A stretch of DNA of 64,000 nt from Onthophagus taurus (Eukaryota > Arthropoda > Insecta > Coleoptera > Scarabaeidae): assembly GCF_036711975.1 (NCBI RefSeq), contig NC_091968.1:20274001-20338000 (forward strand), written 5' to 3'. The translations under genes and the position numbers were made by a program. Position 1 is the first letter of the stretch; each line of letters begins with the position of its first letter. The notes below the pieces were generated by a model. It ran no database searches. It worked only from the letters and a program-made list of their open reading frames with translations, and was not told where the DNA came from. Positions 22,961 through 34,879 of the stretch are shown here, piece after piece.

Positions 22961-25900
22961 TTACAGAAAAATGCGAGAAAGTTGATTCTAGGTGGCTTCA
23001 TTTAATTTTATCTTAAAATCGTTTTTTTCTTCTTTGTAGCGTTTTTGTCAAATGATAGATTATGTCTTATCTTTCTGCCTTGTTTTTGGTTTACTCCGCG
23101 TTTTTAGCTTTCTTTCTAGTTTCGCCAGAGCTTTGTTTAGACTTTCTTTTCTATCTGGAATCTTCAACATTACTGGCTTAGCTTTTCTCTTCTTTCTGGA
23201 TTGGCTAACAATTTAGATTCTATTATCTATCATGGTTTAATTCACTTTTTTTCCGCCGATGACTTCAATGACTTCGACTTATGTCTAACAATTCCTTACT
23301 TCTAAGGTTACTAAACTACTGATTGTGTATTATATTCATAAGATAGTCATAAAATAAACAGAATCCATAACCAGCGTCGTCTTTGTAATTCTTTTCGCAC
23401 CATTGATGGCAGTTTTATTGTTTTGAGTTAAAAGGGGATTCATGCAAGTTGTATCATCAAAAAAAGGAGCAACATCTGCCAATTTTTAGCAGCTGCAAAA
23501 CGTAACAAAAAGTTACCCATTACTAAAATTACTTTGTTACATTTTGATTTTAAGCTACATCTGTATACTACACTCTATGTTACTTACTGCAGTACTAGTT
23601 GATTACTCTTGAAGCAAATCAAATAATTACTAAGTAAATTTTGTCTTCACCGTGTTAGACTAATTCTTTAGATACATTTTCAAAAAGCCACCTTAAAAAT
23701 CTTTTAATATTTTTATAATATTCATAAAGATTCTTTGCACATCACCTTATTTCTTATTCCCACTGAATAAAAAATGACACATAACAACCCCATTGCTCAG
23801 GTTATAACTTAAAAAGAGCTTCGAAAAGCTCTCTCTGTAAGATCCATAAAATATAAAAACATAACCTACATTCCCCCACAACATCTCAACGAATAATAAA
23901 TAAAAATGACGGGTACCAAACCACAGAGTAATATCAGAGTGCTTCTTGATGTCTGGAACCTGTGAGCTGCAAAATGCAATACGAGATGTCTTTGTTGAAA
24001 ATCTGCAATATGTAAACACCACAGCGTGATTCCAGAATTACTCTTGGAGTCTAAAATCTGTGATTAGCACATTATAATATCAGATTTGTTGGTGTAGAGA
24101 ACCAGTGAGTTGCACAATGTAATACCAAATCTCTCTTTGAAATATAGAATCTATGATCAGCATACGGTGATACCAGATATCTTAGTGTCTGTACCATGTA
24201 TTACCATATCTCTGCTTAATATTTCAGCACAGCGTGCTACCAGATTGCTTCTTAGAGTCTGAAATCTTTAATTTGTACAGCGTGATTCTAGACTTCTTCT
24301 TTACAGTATCTTTACAGAAAAATGCGAGAAAATTGATTCTAGATGGGTTCATTTAATTTTATCTTAGAATCGTTTTTTCTTCTTTGCAACGTTTTTGTCA
24401 AATGATAGATTATGTCTTATCTTTCTGCCTTGTTTTTGGTTTACTCCGCGTTTTTAGCTTTCTTTCTAGTTTCGTCCCAGCTTTGTTTAGACTTTCTTTT
24501 CTTTCTGGAATCTTCAACATTACTGGCTTACCTTTTCTCTTCATTCTGGATATGCTGACAATTTAGAATCTATTATTTATCATGGTTTAATTCACTTTTT
24601 TCCTTTTTCCATCGATGACTTCAATGACTTCGACTTATGTCTAACAATTCCTTACTTCTAAGTTTAGTAAGCTACTGATTGTGCATTAAATTCATAAAAT
24701 AGTCATAAAGTAGGTAGAAGCCATAACCAACGTCGTCTTTGTAATTCTTTTCGCACCATTGATGGCAACTTTATTGTTTTGAGTTAAAAGGGGATTCATG
24801 CAAGTTGTATCATCAAAAAAAGGAGCAACATCTGCCAATTTTTAGCAGCTATAAAACGTAACAAAAAGTTACCCATTACTAAAATTACTTTGCTACATTT
24901 TGATTTTAAGCTACATCTGTATACTACATTCTAGGTTATTTACCGCAGTACTAGTTGATTACTCTTGAAGCAAATCAAATAATTACTGAGTAGATTTAGA
25001 CTTCGCCGTGTTAGACTAATTCTTTAGATACATTTTCAAAAACCCACCTTAAAAATCTTTTAATATTTTTATAATATTCATAAAGATTCTTTGCACATCA
25101 CCTTATTTCTTATTCCCACTGAATAAAAAATGACACATAACAACCCCATTGCTCAGGTTATAACTTAAAAAGAGCTTCGAAAAGCTCTCTCTGTAAGATC
25201 CATAAAATATAAAAACATAACCTACATTCCCCCACAACATCTCAACGAATAATAAATAAAAATGACGGGTACCAAACCACAGAGTAATATCAGAGTGCTT
25301 CTTGATGTCTGGAACCTGTGAGCTGCAAAATGCAATACGAGATGTCTTTGTTGAAAATCTGCAATATGTAAACACCACAGCGTGATTCCAGAATTACTCT
25401 TGGAGTCTAAAATCTGTGATTAGCACATTATAATATCAGATTTGTTGGTGTAGAGAACCAGTGAGTTGCACAATGTAATACCAAATCTCTCTTTGAAATA
25501 TAGAATCTATGATCAGCATACGGTGATACCAGATATCTTAGTGTCTGTACCATGTATTACCATATCTCTGCTTAATATTTCAGCACAGCGTGCTACCAGA
25601 TTGCTTCTTAGAGTCTGAAATCTTTAATTTGTACAGCGTGATACTAGACTTCTTCTTTACAGTATCTTTACAGAAAAATGCAAGAAAATTGATTCTAGTT
25701 GGGTTCATTTAATTTTTTCTCAGAATCGTTTTTTTCTTCTTTGCAGCTTTTTTGTCAAATGATAGATTATGCCTTGTTTTTGGTTTACTCCGAGTTTTTA
25801 GCTTTCTTTCTAGTTTTATCCCAGCTTTGTTTAGACTTTTTTTTTCTTTCTGGAATTTTCAACATTACCGGCTTAGCTTTTCTGTTCATTCTGGATTTAC

Positions 25901-26640
25901 TGACAATTTAGATTCTATTATTTATCATGGTTTAATTCACTTTTTTTTTCCTTTTTCCATCGATGTCTTCAATGACTTCGACTTATGTCTAACAATTCCT
26001 TACTTCTAAGTTTACTAAACTACTGATTGTGAATTAAATTCATAAGATAGTCATAAAATAGGCAGAAGCCATAACCAGCGTCGTCTTTGTAATTTTTTTC
26101 GCACCATTGATGGCAGCTATTGTTTTGAGTTAAAAGGGCATTCATGCAAGTTGTATCATCAAAAAAAGGAGCAACATCTGCCAATTTTTAACAGCTGCAA
26201 AACGTAACAAAAAGTTACCCATTACTAAACTTAGTAGTTGCCAACTTACTTTGCTACATTTTGAATTTAGCCACACCTCTATACTACACTCTAGGCTACT
26301 TACTGCAGTACTAGTTGATTACTCTTGCAATAAATCAAATAATTACTAAGTAGATTTTGTCTTCACCGTCTTAGACTAATTCTTTAGATACATTTTTAAA
26401 AGCCCACCTTGGATATCTTTTAATATTTTTATAATATTCATAAAGATTCTTTGCACATCACCTTATTTCTTTTTCCCACTGAATAAAAAATGATACATAA
26501 TAACCCCGTTGCTCAGGTTATAACTTAAAGAGAGCTTTGAAAAGCTCTCTCTGTAAGATCCATAAAATATAAAAACATAACCTACATTCCCCCACAACAT
26601 CTCAACGAATAATAAATAAAAATGGCGGGTACCAAACCAT
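22750..26640. repeat. Large tandem repeat, 1357-bp unit, about 2.9 copies
   Basis: Identical landmarks recur at one-unit spacing. CTTTACAGAAAAATGC occurs near 22965, 24315 and 25670. The GGGTACCAAACCA junction occurs near 23913, 25268 and 26627. The unit contains minisatellite-like motifs, T-rich stretches and a conserved ATAAAAACATAACCTACATT segment. Copies 1 and 2 are identical over hundreds of bases around their junctions. Copy 3 ends exactly at the GGGTACCAAACCA junction. No gene is apparent in the unit. Confidence 0.92.
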
Positions 26641-26870
26641 CAACAAAACCACCCCACGAAAAAAGATTATAACAAAATCGTTTCAAACAATTAACTTATT
26701 AAGAACCTGTGATAAAAACAATCTATTCGCATGTAGGTCGAAGAATCAAGGAGAAAAATGGTGGGTAAACAAGGCGCTTCCGGCGCGATTTTCACATTAA
26801 AACCACCCTATTTAAAAAAATTTTTTAATCTCATTTTCTTTGAGGAAATTGTTTAAAAAAAATGTTTAAC
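26641..26870. other. Intergenic or intron sequence
   Basis: AT-rich, no open frame. It lies directly downstream of the splice donor at 26874 on the minus strand, so it may be the start of an intron. Confidence 0.4.
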
Positions 26871-26874
26871 TTAC

Positions 26875-26889
26875 CTCAGCTGCTAGCAT
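26875..26889 (-). CDS. Possible first coding exon (MLAAE) with splice donor
   Basis: On the minus strand an ATG at 26889 (context ACCAAGGATGC) reads five codons, ATG CTA GCA GCT GAG, and then a strong GTAAGT donor at 26874-26869. Upstream (26890-27290) is GC-rich and CpG-rich, as expected of an insect promoter and 5' untranslated exon. No downstream exon was recognised in the window, so the gene's identity is unknown. The 1357-bp tandem array would then sit in its first intron. Confidence 0.35.
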
Positions 26890-27290
26890 CCTTGGTCGGC
26901 CACCGAAGGTCCCCCTTTTTTTCGGGGCGATCCGGATGATCACTAGCACACAGCATCACTACTCAACCAACTCAAATACCGAGAAAAAGTTGTCAAGTCT
27001 TGTCCTGAGCTTACAGACGGGTTGAGCCGAAAAAGAGGGGTGGCGAGCAGATAACTCGTGTGATCTCGGCAGGCGCGCCTCCGGACACCCTTAGGCGTGG
27101 ACTGTCCAGGCAGAATCCAGCCATGGACCACCGGCGTTCCCTCCCCCACCATCCAAAAAGGGTTCCCGGTCGTGGCCCAGGATCTCCTCGCGCATGCTGC
27201 TCATTGATTTTGAGAGAACAGAAACGGGACGTGGTGTGTAGGGGAAACGTAGTTGTAAGGGGAAAACGTTTGTTGGAAAGCTGGGTGTAG
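26890..27290 (-). promoter_or_regulatory. GC-rich patch, candidate promoter / 5' untranslated region
   Basis: Marked rise in G+C and CpG relative to flanks, located immediately upstream of the candidate first exon at 26875-26889. Open frames inside it on both strands look like by-products of composition. Confidence 0.35.
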
Positions 27291-28250
27291 AGTAGGAATC
27301 CAAAGAGGAAATCGCCGAAAGAGATCTTCCTTGGGAAATACTTTTAATTCAAATTGGAAGATTTCTATAATCACATCTTAAATTTAATTCGTTCGATTTT
27401 AAAGGTTAGCTGAAAGGGATAAATTGATTTATTTTGAAATTGATTGATGATGATTAAGTGGTTCGTAATCTAAATTGATCGGTTTTTGCGGTTCACTATA
27501 AAAGAATCAATATTTAAGAAAATAATTTCTTAGACATAAAGAAACTTTATCAAAAGAGAAATTTTCAAATGCTTAAAATAAAAACCGAATCCTTTTTTAA
27601 AATTAGGATCAGATTTTCAGCGCCATCTAAAGTTGTTATGTTTACTTATTTATAGATCCCTAATTAAACAAGAAATTAAAACGGTTTTTCATTTTGAATA
27701 TTTTATCAAAAACAAACAAAATTACTTCTGATAGTTTAGATTCTTATTTGTTTTTAAAAATGATTCAAAAATTATTAGTCTGGCATAACGCCATCTATTG
27801 AAACTACTAGAATCATTCAATGTTCTAAATATGAAGAGCTTATTATCTATATTGCAAAAGATATAAAGTCTATATAAAAATCCCCTATGAGCTGTGAAAC
27901 CTTGACGTGGATGAGGGAGTTCCTTAAAAACTGCCTTAAAACTGGGCCACCACAACATAGTAATCTAGTCATTACGAAAGCTACACAGAATGACTACTAG
28001 ATGATGATACATGCTAAGAGAACAACATTTCAATTAGGACCATGAAATAGAAGGACACAATTGAAGACAGATAAGATGCAAAATGTGGCAAAGAGACTGA
28101 GCAAATATGATATGGATCTCGTCGAAAAGACAATAGTGCAGCAGTTCAGTAAAGACCTCCAAACTGTTTATGAGACAATACCAAGGATCCCGAGTACGGA
28201 TGGATGTAACCAAATCGACCATGTCTTAATATCTAATATCCTTTGATAGG
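27291..28250. other. Intergenic
   Basis: No gene assigned. Two CGCCATCT words (reverse of AGATGGCG) occur near 27621 and 27791. Codons resembling MREFLKNCLKTGPPQHS near 27910 may be mobile-element debris. Confidence 0.4.
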
Positions 28251-29500
28251 ATGCAAGTAGCTCTCAAATGGATAGAGTCTTGGTGTGATGAACAAAGAAG
28301 AAAGAAAGTGAGTCCTAAGAAAACCGAGTTGATTCTTTTCACACGGATGAGAAAGATTGGCAAGCCCAGAATCCCATTCCTTGCTAATACTTCATTGATT
28401 TTGTCAAAAGAAGTCAAATATCAGAGCATCACACTTGACAATAAAATGACATTCGGCCAATGCCGGAGGGCTATAGATAAAACATGGTGTTCGTCACCCA
28501 AAAATACCCTCTGGATTTATACGACTGTAATCCGACCTATGCTTACATATGGTGCACTAGGATGGCGGTTAAAGACCTTACAGTCTACATACACTGCTGC
28601 ACTTATGCTAATGTATGCTAATGTACAGAGACTGCAGCCATGGAAAACATGTTGAACCTTACGCCACTTCATTTGTTCATTCAAGAGGTGGCATTGGCGA
28701 CCATGATTCGACTGCGGGCAGCAGAAATTCTAATGGGTGAGAGAGATAGTAAAAATGCCATTCTCTGGAAGAAAATGGTTGATTACTCACCAATTCTGGA
28801 ATGTAAAACGGACTTCACACCCACACAACACATTTTTACGAAGAAATATCTCACCCACCCAAGTTCCACAGAAGTAGAGGTAAAAAGCAGCCTTAAAATC
28901 TACACTGATGGTTCAATTAGACGGGAAGAAGACTCCACGTATCTGAACCTCTAGGTAGAAGTACCACCGTCATACAGGCGGAGTTAATCGCCATACAACT
29001 TGCCGCTGACGTTATTGTCAGATCCAACTTGGAAGGTAAGACTTTCACAATTTACACTGATAGTAGACAAGCTATTTTAGCCCATAGTAGAATAACAATT
29101 ACCTCAGGACTTGTTATGGGTTGTCATCTGACATTGTCATCTGAACCGATAATCGCCCTGTCCTTATCATCATATTGAGATAATTAAAGATTTTACCCAC
29201 AAAAAGTTTATGAACTGATGGGACAGGGTTAAGGGCTGCCATCTGTCTAAGGAAGTATTACGTTATTCCTCAGCAGAAGCAGCCTTGTCTTTCGTAAGGC
29301 TTGGTACAAACGCTCTACGAACTGTAACGGTACTCGTCAAGGGTCACTGTAAGGTAAACAAACATCTTTATAACCTTAAACTTGCTGTTAGTCCTCTCTG
29401 TCACTTTTGTGAAGGCAGCGAGAAGATGGTTCGACACATCTTGTGTGACTGCCCCATTCTGCAAGACCTTACAGAATGAGAGACTTCGGAGAGGAATGGC
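28251..29500 (+). pseudogene. LINE with RNase H domain (I/Loa-like), 3' part of ORF2
   Basis: The reverse transcriptase thumb reads ALKWIESWCDEQ, VSPKKTELILFTRMRKIG and VIRPMLTYGALGW (28251-28560). The connection LNLTPLHLFIQE follows at about 28650. RNase H blocks are LKIYTDGSIRRE (about 28893), ELIAIQLAADV and FTIYTDSRQAILAH (about 29045). The C-terminal zinc knuckle region is GHCKVNKHLY and PLCHFCEGSEKMVRHILCDC (about 29340-29455). The RNase H domain separates this family from the jockey/R1-like copies elsewhere. It has several frameshifts, and the 5' part with endonuclease and RT palm is missing. Confidence 0.85.
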
Positions 29501-29809
29501 CGAGCACGGATGGCATCAGGAACACACCTCTGAGCTGTATCCTAGCCTTCGGAAATTCCTTAGGCTGGTTGATGTAGCCAGAGGAGGATGTACAAGGGGC
29601 CCGTTGAGGCCTAGGTGCTGTATGTGGAAGCATACCCTCCCCTTTCCTGCATACATCTAAGAGATGGACTTCTTCTATAAACGATGTGAGAACCTGCTAA
29701 GGTGTCAACTATGACTCCTGTTAACCACTTCCTGCTGAAGGTAAAATTTACATACAAGACCTCTACAACAAATAAAAGAAATTTTGAAAACAACAAAAAA
29801 TTAAATGTA

Positions 29810-30120
29810 AGAGTATTGTAAGATCATGACAAAACGAAAGAATTTAGGCAAAGAGACAAGAAGATGAAATAGAAGAAGAATGGAGGACATTAAGAGACAC
29901 CACAATTTCAGTTGCTTAACACACTATAAGTCACCACAAAAAATCACGAAATAAATGGTATGATGATGACTGTAGCAAGACAATGGAAAAATGAATCCTG
30001 CAAGAAGAAACATGCAACCCAACCCAACAGAATCTGCCGTAGAAAAAAATGAGAAAGCCTAAAATAGAACATAAAAGAAATTACTGACAAAAAATTATCT
30101 ATCAACCAAACAGCAATATA
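29810..30120 (+). pseudogene. RTE-like LINE linker fragment
   Basis: EDEIEEEWRTLRDTTISVA and SRNKWYDDDCSKTMEK resemble the segment between endonuclease and reverse transcriptase of RTE-like elements in insects. It is broken by stops and has no further domain. Confidence 0.55.
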
Positions 30121-30149
30121 CGCGAGGTTGACAACGAAACTAACTCAAA

Positions 30150-30545
30150 AGGTTTAAGTATTTTGAGTGTTCTCATAGCTGTGAGTTATCAAGGAGCTCA
30201 ATAGCCTCAATGTCCACACAATGGTGGAGTCTCTCTTCGTGTCTTCTAGCAGAACTTGTAATAATTTCATCCACGGTTTATTAACTTCAAATTCTCGATT
30301 TAGATCACTGTTTCTGGAGCCACCTACTTCTTAATACTTTATTTTGGAATCATCGAACAATCGTTTTATTGCTCGTAAATCCAGAGTGGTCTAATTATTT
30401 GTCACAGCAATTTTTATTCTTCCATCGGAGCTTTATGTCTAAAGTCATGCCCAGATACTTGGCTTGATTTGAATAGAGTATTCGTTGACTTACTGGTATT
30501 AGCTCTATTTTTTGTTTGTAAAATGAAGATGTACGGACTTACTTT
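30150..30545 (-). pseudogene. Jockey-like LINE fragment, RT C terminus
   Basis: On the minus strand the order is KSVHIHFTNKK-like, YSNQAKYLGMTLDIKLRWK, FQNKVLRS, VDEIITSSARRHEERLHH and IEAIELLDNSQL. These are the thumb and C-terminal blocks of jockey ORF2. A deletion removes the part between the LRWK and FQNKV blocks, and several shifts are present. Confidence 0.75.
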
Positions 30546-31189
30546 CATTTAGCTTTATGTCTCATATCTTTGTCCATCTCTGTATTCGTAAAATAGTAAC
30601 TTGTAATTTTCCGGTTGATTCCTCATTATTGTTTCAAACTGCCAATATCAGGCCATGTCAAATGACATGATATTGAATTATTTTCTAATTGAGAAATATC
30701 ACAGGTGCACAACAACTATGGGACCTTGATTTCTTTTAACTCAGAAGAATGTATAATAACTTTTTCCTGTTTCAATCGGAAGCATAGTAATATTTCTATG
30801 AACCGTTTGTATTTTTATAAGAATTAAGTTTGTGTATCAATCTTGTATGTCATATTTTGTCAAATGTCAGCCCGTATTGACCAACGTAGGATTAGTTTTG
30901 CTCCCACCTCTCTTTTACTAGCAGGAACTTTGTGCATATGTTTTTGACGATATAGACTTCTATCAAGTCTAGTATTTTATTGTGATCAAGAATGAACCAC
31001 AAATTGGACCAGCTCGTCGACCAGACAATAACCAGAAGTAACACTGGCGGTATCCCACCAAATCTGATGCCATATTGTTGCGAGGAAGCAAGGTGCAATA
31101 CCAAGGTCCGTTGAGTATTGGTTATAAGGTTATCCAACTCATCAAACGAATCGATGTCGGTGTCATTTCTGGTTATTCTGTGATACAGA

Positions 31190-31290
31190 CATATTACGAC
31201 GCATAAAAGCACAGAGAATGATATGGCTGAGACATCTGGATAGGATGCATGGAGACAGAGGAGTGAAGACAATTGTAAAATAATTTTCAT
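31190..31290 (+). pseudogene. Short LINE C-terminal fragment
   Basis: Codons reading RRIKAQRMIWLRHLDRMHGDRG and VKTIVK match the conserved tail of RTE-like ORF2 (the R-W-x-G-H-x-x-R-M block). Only about 100 bp remain. Confidence 0.6.
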
Positions 31291-31663
31291 TCTACGATGG
31301 AGGGATGATATAGTTAAGACACAAGATAACAGTTATTCTGTGGTTAAGATAACTGTTTGGTCTGAATCATCGCATTCATCATCGAATTTAATTTGTTCAT
31401 CATTTTCAGTCCCGCATAATGTATCGACACATATAAAAAGAAAATTGTTATGTATACAGCTCAATATTTATAGTTAACTTTAATTTTTTTCTGATTTTGA
31501 GACCCCTTGGTAAATAAAATGGTTCATTATTGCACCATCAGAAAGTCTAATATCCTTATTGCTGTCGGCTCCTTACATGTTTTCTGAGTTATGACAGTGT
31601 GCCGATGAGTGATATATTGGGTAGATTATTTGACGATGATAACTTATGTTTTCATTAATATAA

Positions 31664-31826
31664 TCCGGGTTAGCGCGTACGCAGACCCGACTACCAAAAA
31701 TTACGCGCCCGAGTTACCCGCATTAGGGGTAATCGCAGGGGTCAGCCCGACCGAAGTGCAATGGAAGGGCCTCGTCCTGGGGGAACCGCCTTATTGATCA
31801 CGGTAGCCCCTACGCCAGGTAAGTAT
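31664..31826 (-). ncRNA. U1: U1 spliceosomal snRNA
   Basis: On the minus strand the sequence begins ATACTTACCTGGCG, the U1 5' end that pairs with 5' splice sites. Stem-loop I follows (GGGG...ACCG / CGGTTCCCC closing loop GATCAATAAGG). Stem-loop II contains CCATTGCACTTCGG, the U1A/SNF site. Stem III follows, then the Sm site AATTTTTGG, then stem-loop IV (TCGGGTCTGCG ... CGCGCTAACCCGGA). Length is about 163 nt, as expected. Loop I has AAT where the usual loop is GATCACGAAGG, altering the U1-70K contact loop. It could be a functional variant or a young pseudogene. An AGATGGCGC word lies 68-76 bp upstream of the 5' end, but I could not identify a proximal sequence element with confidence. Confidence 0.93.
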
Positions 31827-32249
31827 GCTTTAATCGGGCAACTGGCCCCCTTGCCTATACGATATGAGACTATCTAGTAACTAGAATAAATATGCGCCAT
31901 CTGTAGACACGACACAGCATTATTGAGGTGCTGATAAGAATGTTGTACATCGCATTTCTTTATTTATATATAACAAATATATATATATTTGTTATAAGAA
32001 TTCGTCCTTTTTCTTTTAAAAGAGTCTTTTCCTTGCCTTAATTTATTTTTATGTATAAATGTACACGTTTTTGCCGTTTAGGGTAGACAACCCAAACATC
32101 AAAAGCACTGACCAAACATTCCTGGCAAATAATACTTAAATTTACATTACTTCAAAACTTCTATTTGATTCAAAACACAAAGGATTCCCAAAGAATGCTC
32201 GGTGTTGGCTAAAAAGAATTAAGAAAATCTAAGAAAACAAAAATAAAGT

Positions 32250-33115
32250 ATGTGAGGATCGAAAAATATATAAGCGGAACTAGATGTTGGGAAGCATGGA
32301 AGGTAATTAAAGAACTCCGAGCAAACACAATGAATAAAGTAATTAATATTGAAACATGGGCCAAACACTACAAAGCCCTGCTGACTGTATACTTGAAGAC
32401 AAAGATGAAATTACTCCAGAAGAAGTACAGAGAACTGCGAAAGAATGGAAAATGCGATATTTTGAATATGAGGAGTTTGTTATGCAAAGAATTGAAAAAA
32501 AATTTAAAGACATAACATATTGTATATGACCGTATGAAACACGGTACAAGTGATATCTATATAGATACAGTTAAAAACCTGTAAACAAATATGACATTTG
32601 TTATAAAAAACGGCAACACAATATCTGAAGACATATATATTACCAAAGAGCTCAAACAAGAATGCAGAAAAATGTAAAAATGTTATATGTTATATTGGCA
32701 GAAAACGAAATGAACGCAAAAGCCTGTTTGGTCATAGGAGGAAATGGAAACGACTTATCAATCGAGGGGATGAATATTAATAACACCAAAACCTAAAGGT
32801 ATCTTGGAATTGCAATATTGAATATCGGCGGCGATAATGATGCAATTGTGTTGTATGGAGCTAACAAATAGCCAACCGAATAAAAATCGGAATATATCAA
32901 AAGGTAGTTTAAATTATAGGCACGTATGATTCCGAACTATGTACCATGAATAAAAAAAAGCAAATCAAGAATAAACGCCGCTGAAATGGACTACTGGAGG
33001 AGATGCCGCCAGAAAGCAAGGATGGACCAAGTGAGGTAAGCGATATCGTAAAGGAAATGGGAATGCAGATAACCACACTAGAAACCATAGAAGTAAGGTG
33101 GCTACAATAGTTCGG
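32250..33115 (+). pseudogene. RTE-like LINE, broken ORF2
   Basis: CWEAWKVIKELRAN and ETWAKHYKALL (32290-32385) are the linker ahead of the reverse transcriptase. Later blocks are AAEMDYWRRCRQKARMDQVR (about 32975) and MGMQITTLETIEVRWLQ-stop-FGHV (33055-33115), the typical C terminus. The palm with YADD is missing through deletion, and many stops are present. It ends abruptly where the tail of a minus-strand LINE begins, which suggests that LINE inserted into it. Confidence 0.75.
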
Positions 33116-33116
33116 A

Positions 33117-34756
33117 CATGTTTATTTATTTATTTATTTATTCGGGATACAACAGGGTTTCCCCACAATAGTATCCACTAACAGAATTCATATAAAAAAG
33201 AAATCAACATATAACAAAATCAAATAATTAAGAACGAATCAATACATCATAAAAATCTAGTATCAAAACCTAGTAAAACAAATAAATTCTAGATATAACA
33301 AAAAATAGTGTTCCTAATTAACAATACAAGCCAGATTGAACTCGAATTACCCAGATATTCAATGACAGATATTCAAACTTAATATTCCATACAACCGAAG
33401 CAAAATTAAGAAGCCATATACAAAGATTTGATACACTGTAGATTGGTAAATGAATTGGACATTCTAATAATACAACCTAAGCTTCTGTTCGCCTTACCGA
33501 TAAGTTCCTCTACGTGATAGAAGATTAACAGTTTGGAATCGAGCACTAAGCCAAGATCCTTTACCTTAGCAAACACACTTAAGGATTCGGGTCCAAGCCT
33601 ATAGTTTTGATTTAAAGTGTATCTTCCAGTGAACGTTATTTGACTGCATTTACCATAGTTTAGAAAGAGGCACTTCTGAAGTGACCGGAATAAAATTAGA
33701 TATGTAATTATTAATTTTTACAACCTAGCATCTATCAGAGATATAAGATGTCAACCACATCAATAACCCATCAGTCATGTAAAATTTTTGTAATTTGGTC
33801 AGGAGTACCCCATAATGCAGCTTGTCAAAGGTTTTACTGAAATCGGTGTAAACAGCGTCGACCTGTTGATTTTTATTCAGACAACTTTGAATGTAATTTA
33901 AGATACGAGATTGGATTCTACAGATCGGCCACGAAGAAAACCATGTTGCTGCTGCATAATAAATGGTTGTATTGAACGGTATAATTTATCATAAACAATT
34001 TTTTCAAAAACCTTACATAAAATAGGAAGAATAGAAATAGGGCGGTAATTTGAAACACAATTTCTACTTCCACTCTCATAGATGGGACCCTTTTTTCCAC
34101 TCTAATGGAAATACTGACTGAGCCAAGGAGCGACTAAAGATGATGAAGTGCGGTTTAGCAAGTTCATGTCGCCAAGAAAATACGTGGCAACCCGTCAGGA
34201 CCTGAACTTATCTTATTATCAATTCGAGTGAGGGTTTACGCCACATCCTCGAATGAGAACCAAGGTTGGAAACTGCAGTTTACAGTAGAACGTGGTTGTT
34301 GCTGAAGTCCACCCTGAATGAAATCCGAACTAAAGAAAGAGGCGAATAGTTCGGATATTTGGTGACCATCTAAATTGCCATTGTGTTCCATACGAGCCGG
34401 AAAACTGTTGCCATAATGTTTTTTATGTTTTGCATAGGACAACAGTTGCGATGGAAAAACAATCAAAGTAGATTGCATGTTGATTAGATATGATTTATAA
34501 TCACTCGAGATCAATGTCTTATACCTTCTACGTAATACTTTGAAAGAAAGAAAATCCGCATTCGGTTCAACTGGCTGTAAAATTTATTTACGCATAGATT
34601 CATTTCGATACCATTAAATAAATCATTCCAGTCTACACTGAGAAGAACATTTTTTATAAGACTGAAGGTGTCCAGATGGTGAGAGAAACCGAGCAGAATG
34701 GAAGAGACTTTTTGGGCGGGCCAGAATCCACAAAGAATTATCGGACTGATGATCAT
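33117..34756 (-). pseudogene. Jockey-like LINE with TTTA tail
   Basis: The element reads on the minus strand and ends in a (TAAA)n-type tail (33117-33141 on plus as TTTATTTATTTA). Its blocks in order are NVLLSVDWNDLFNGIEMN (end of endonuclease/linker, about 34640), NSFPARMEHNGN and ISELFASFFSS (about 34380), VYTDFSKTFDKLHYGVLL (RT palm, about 33840) and LGLVLDSKL-like with ANRSLGCIIRMSN (thumb, about 33480). The YADD block is deleted and stops are frequent. Confidence 0.8.
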
Positions 34757-34879
34757 GAATGCAATGTATTTGAAAACGCTTGGTAAATATCAATATTGGT
34801 GGCGTAGATGTAAGATGTTTAAGTGGCGTAGAAATTTAAAGTGTGTTACAATCTGCTTCCAGTTGATTTCTCATACTTT
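34757..34879. other. Short unassigned spacer
   Basis: Nothing recognised between two LINE fragments. Confidence 0.4.

Noticed and set aside
23747-25378. Two identical 91-codon minus-strand frames (23747-24022 and 25103-25378) that look like a duplicated gene
   Set aside because: Each spans the junction between adjacent 1357-bp tandem units, so the frame exists only because of the repeat. It has no domain, start context or splice signals.
26943-27303. Frames of 69-76 codons on both strands
   Set aside because: Same reason: open by GC content in the candidate promoter patch.
31609-31797. 62-codon plus-strand frame with GC-rich codons
   Set aside because: It is the antisense of the U1 snRNA gene.
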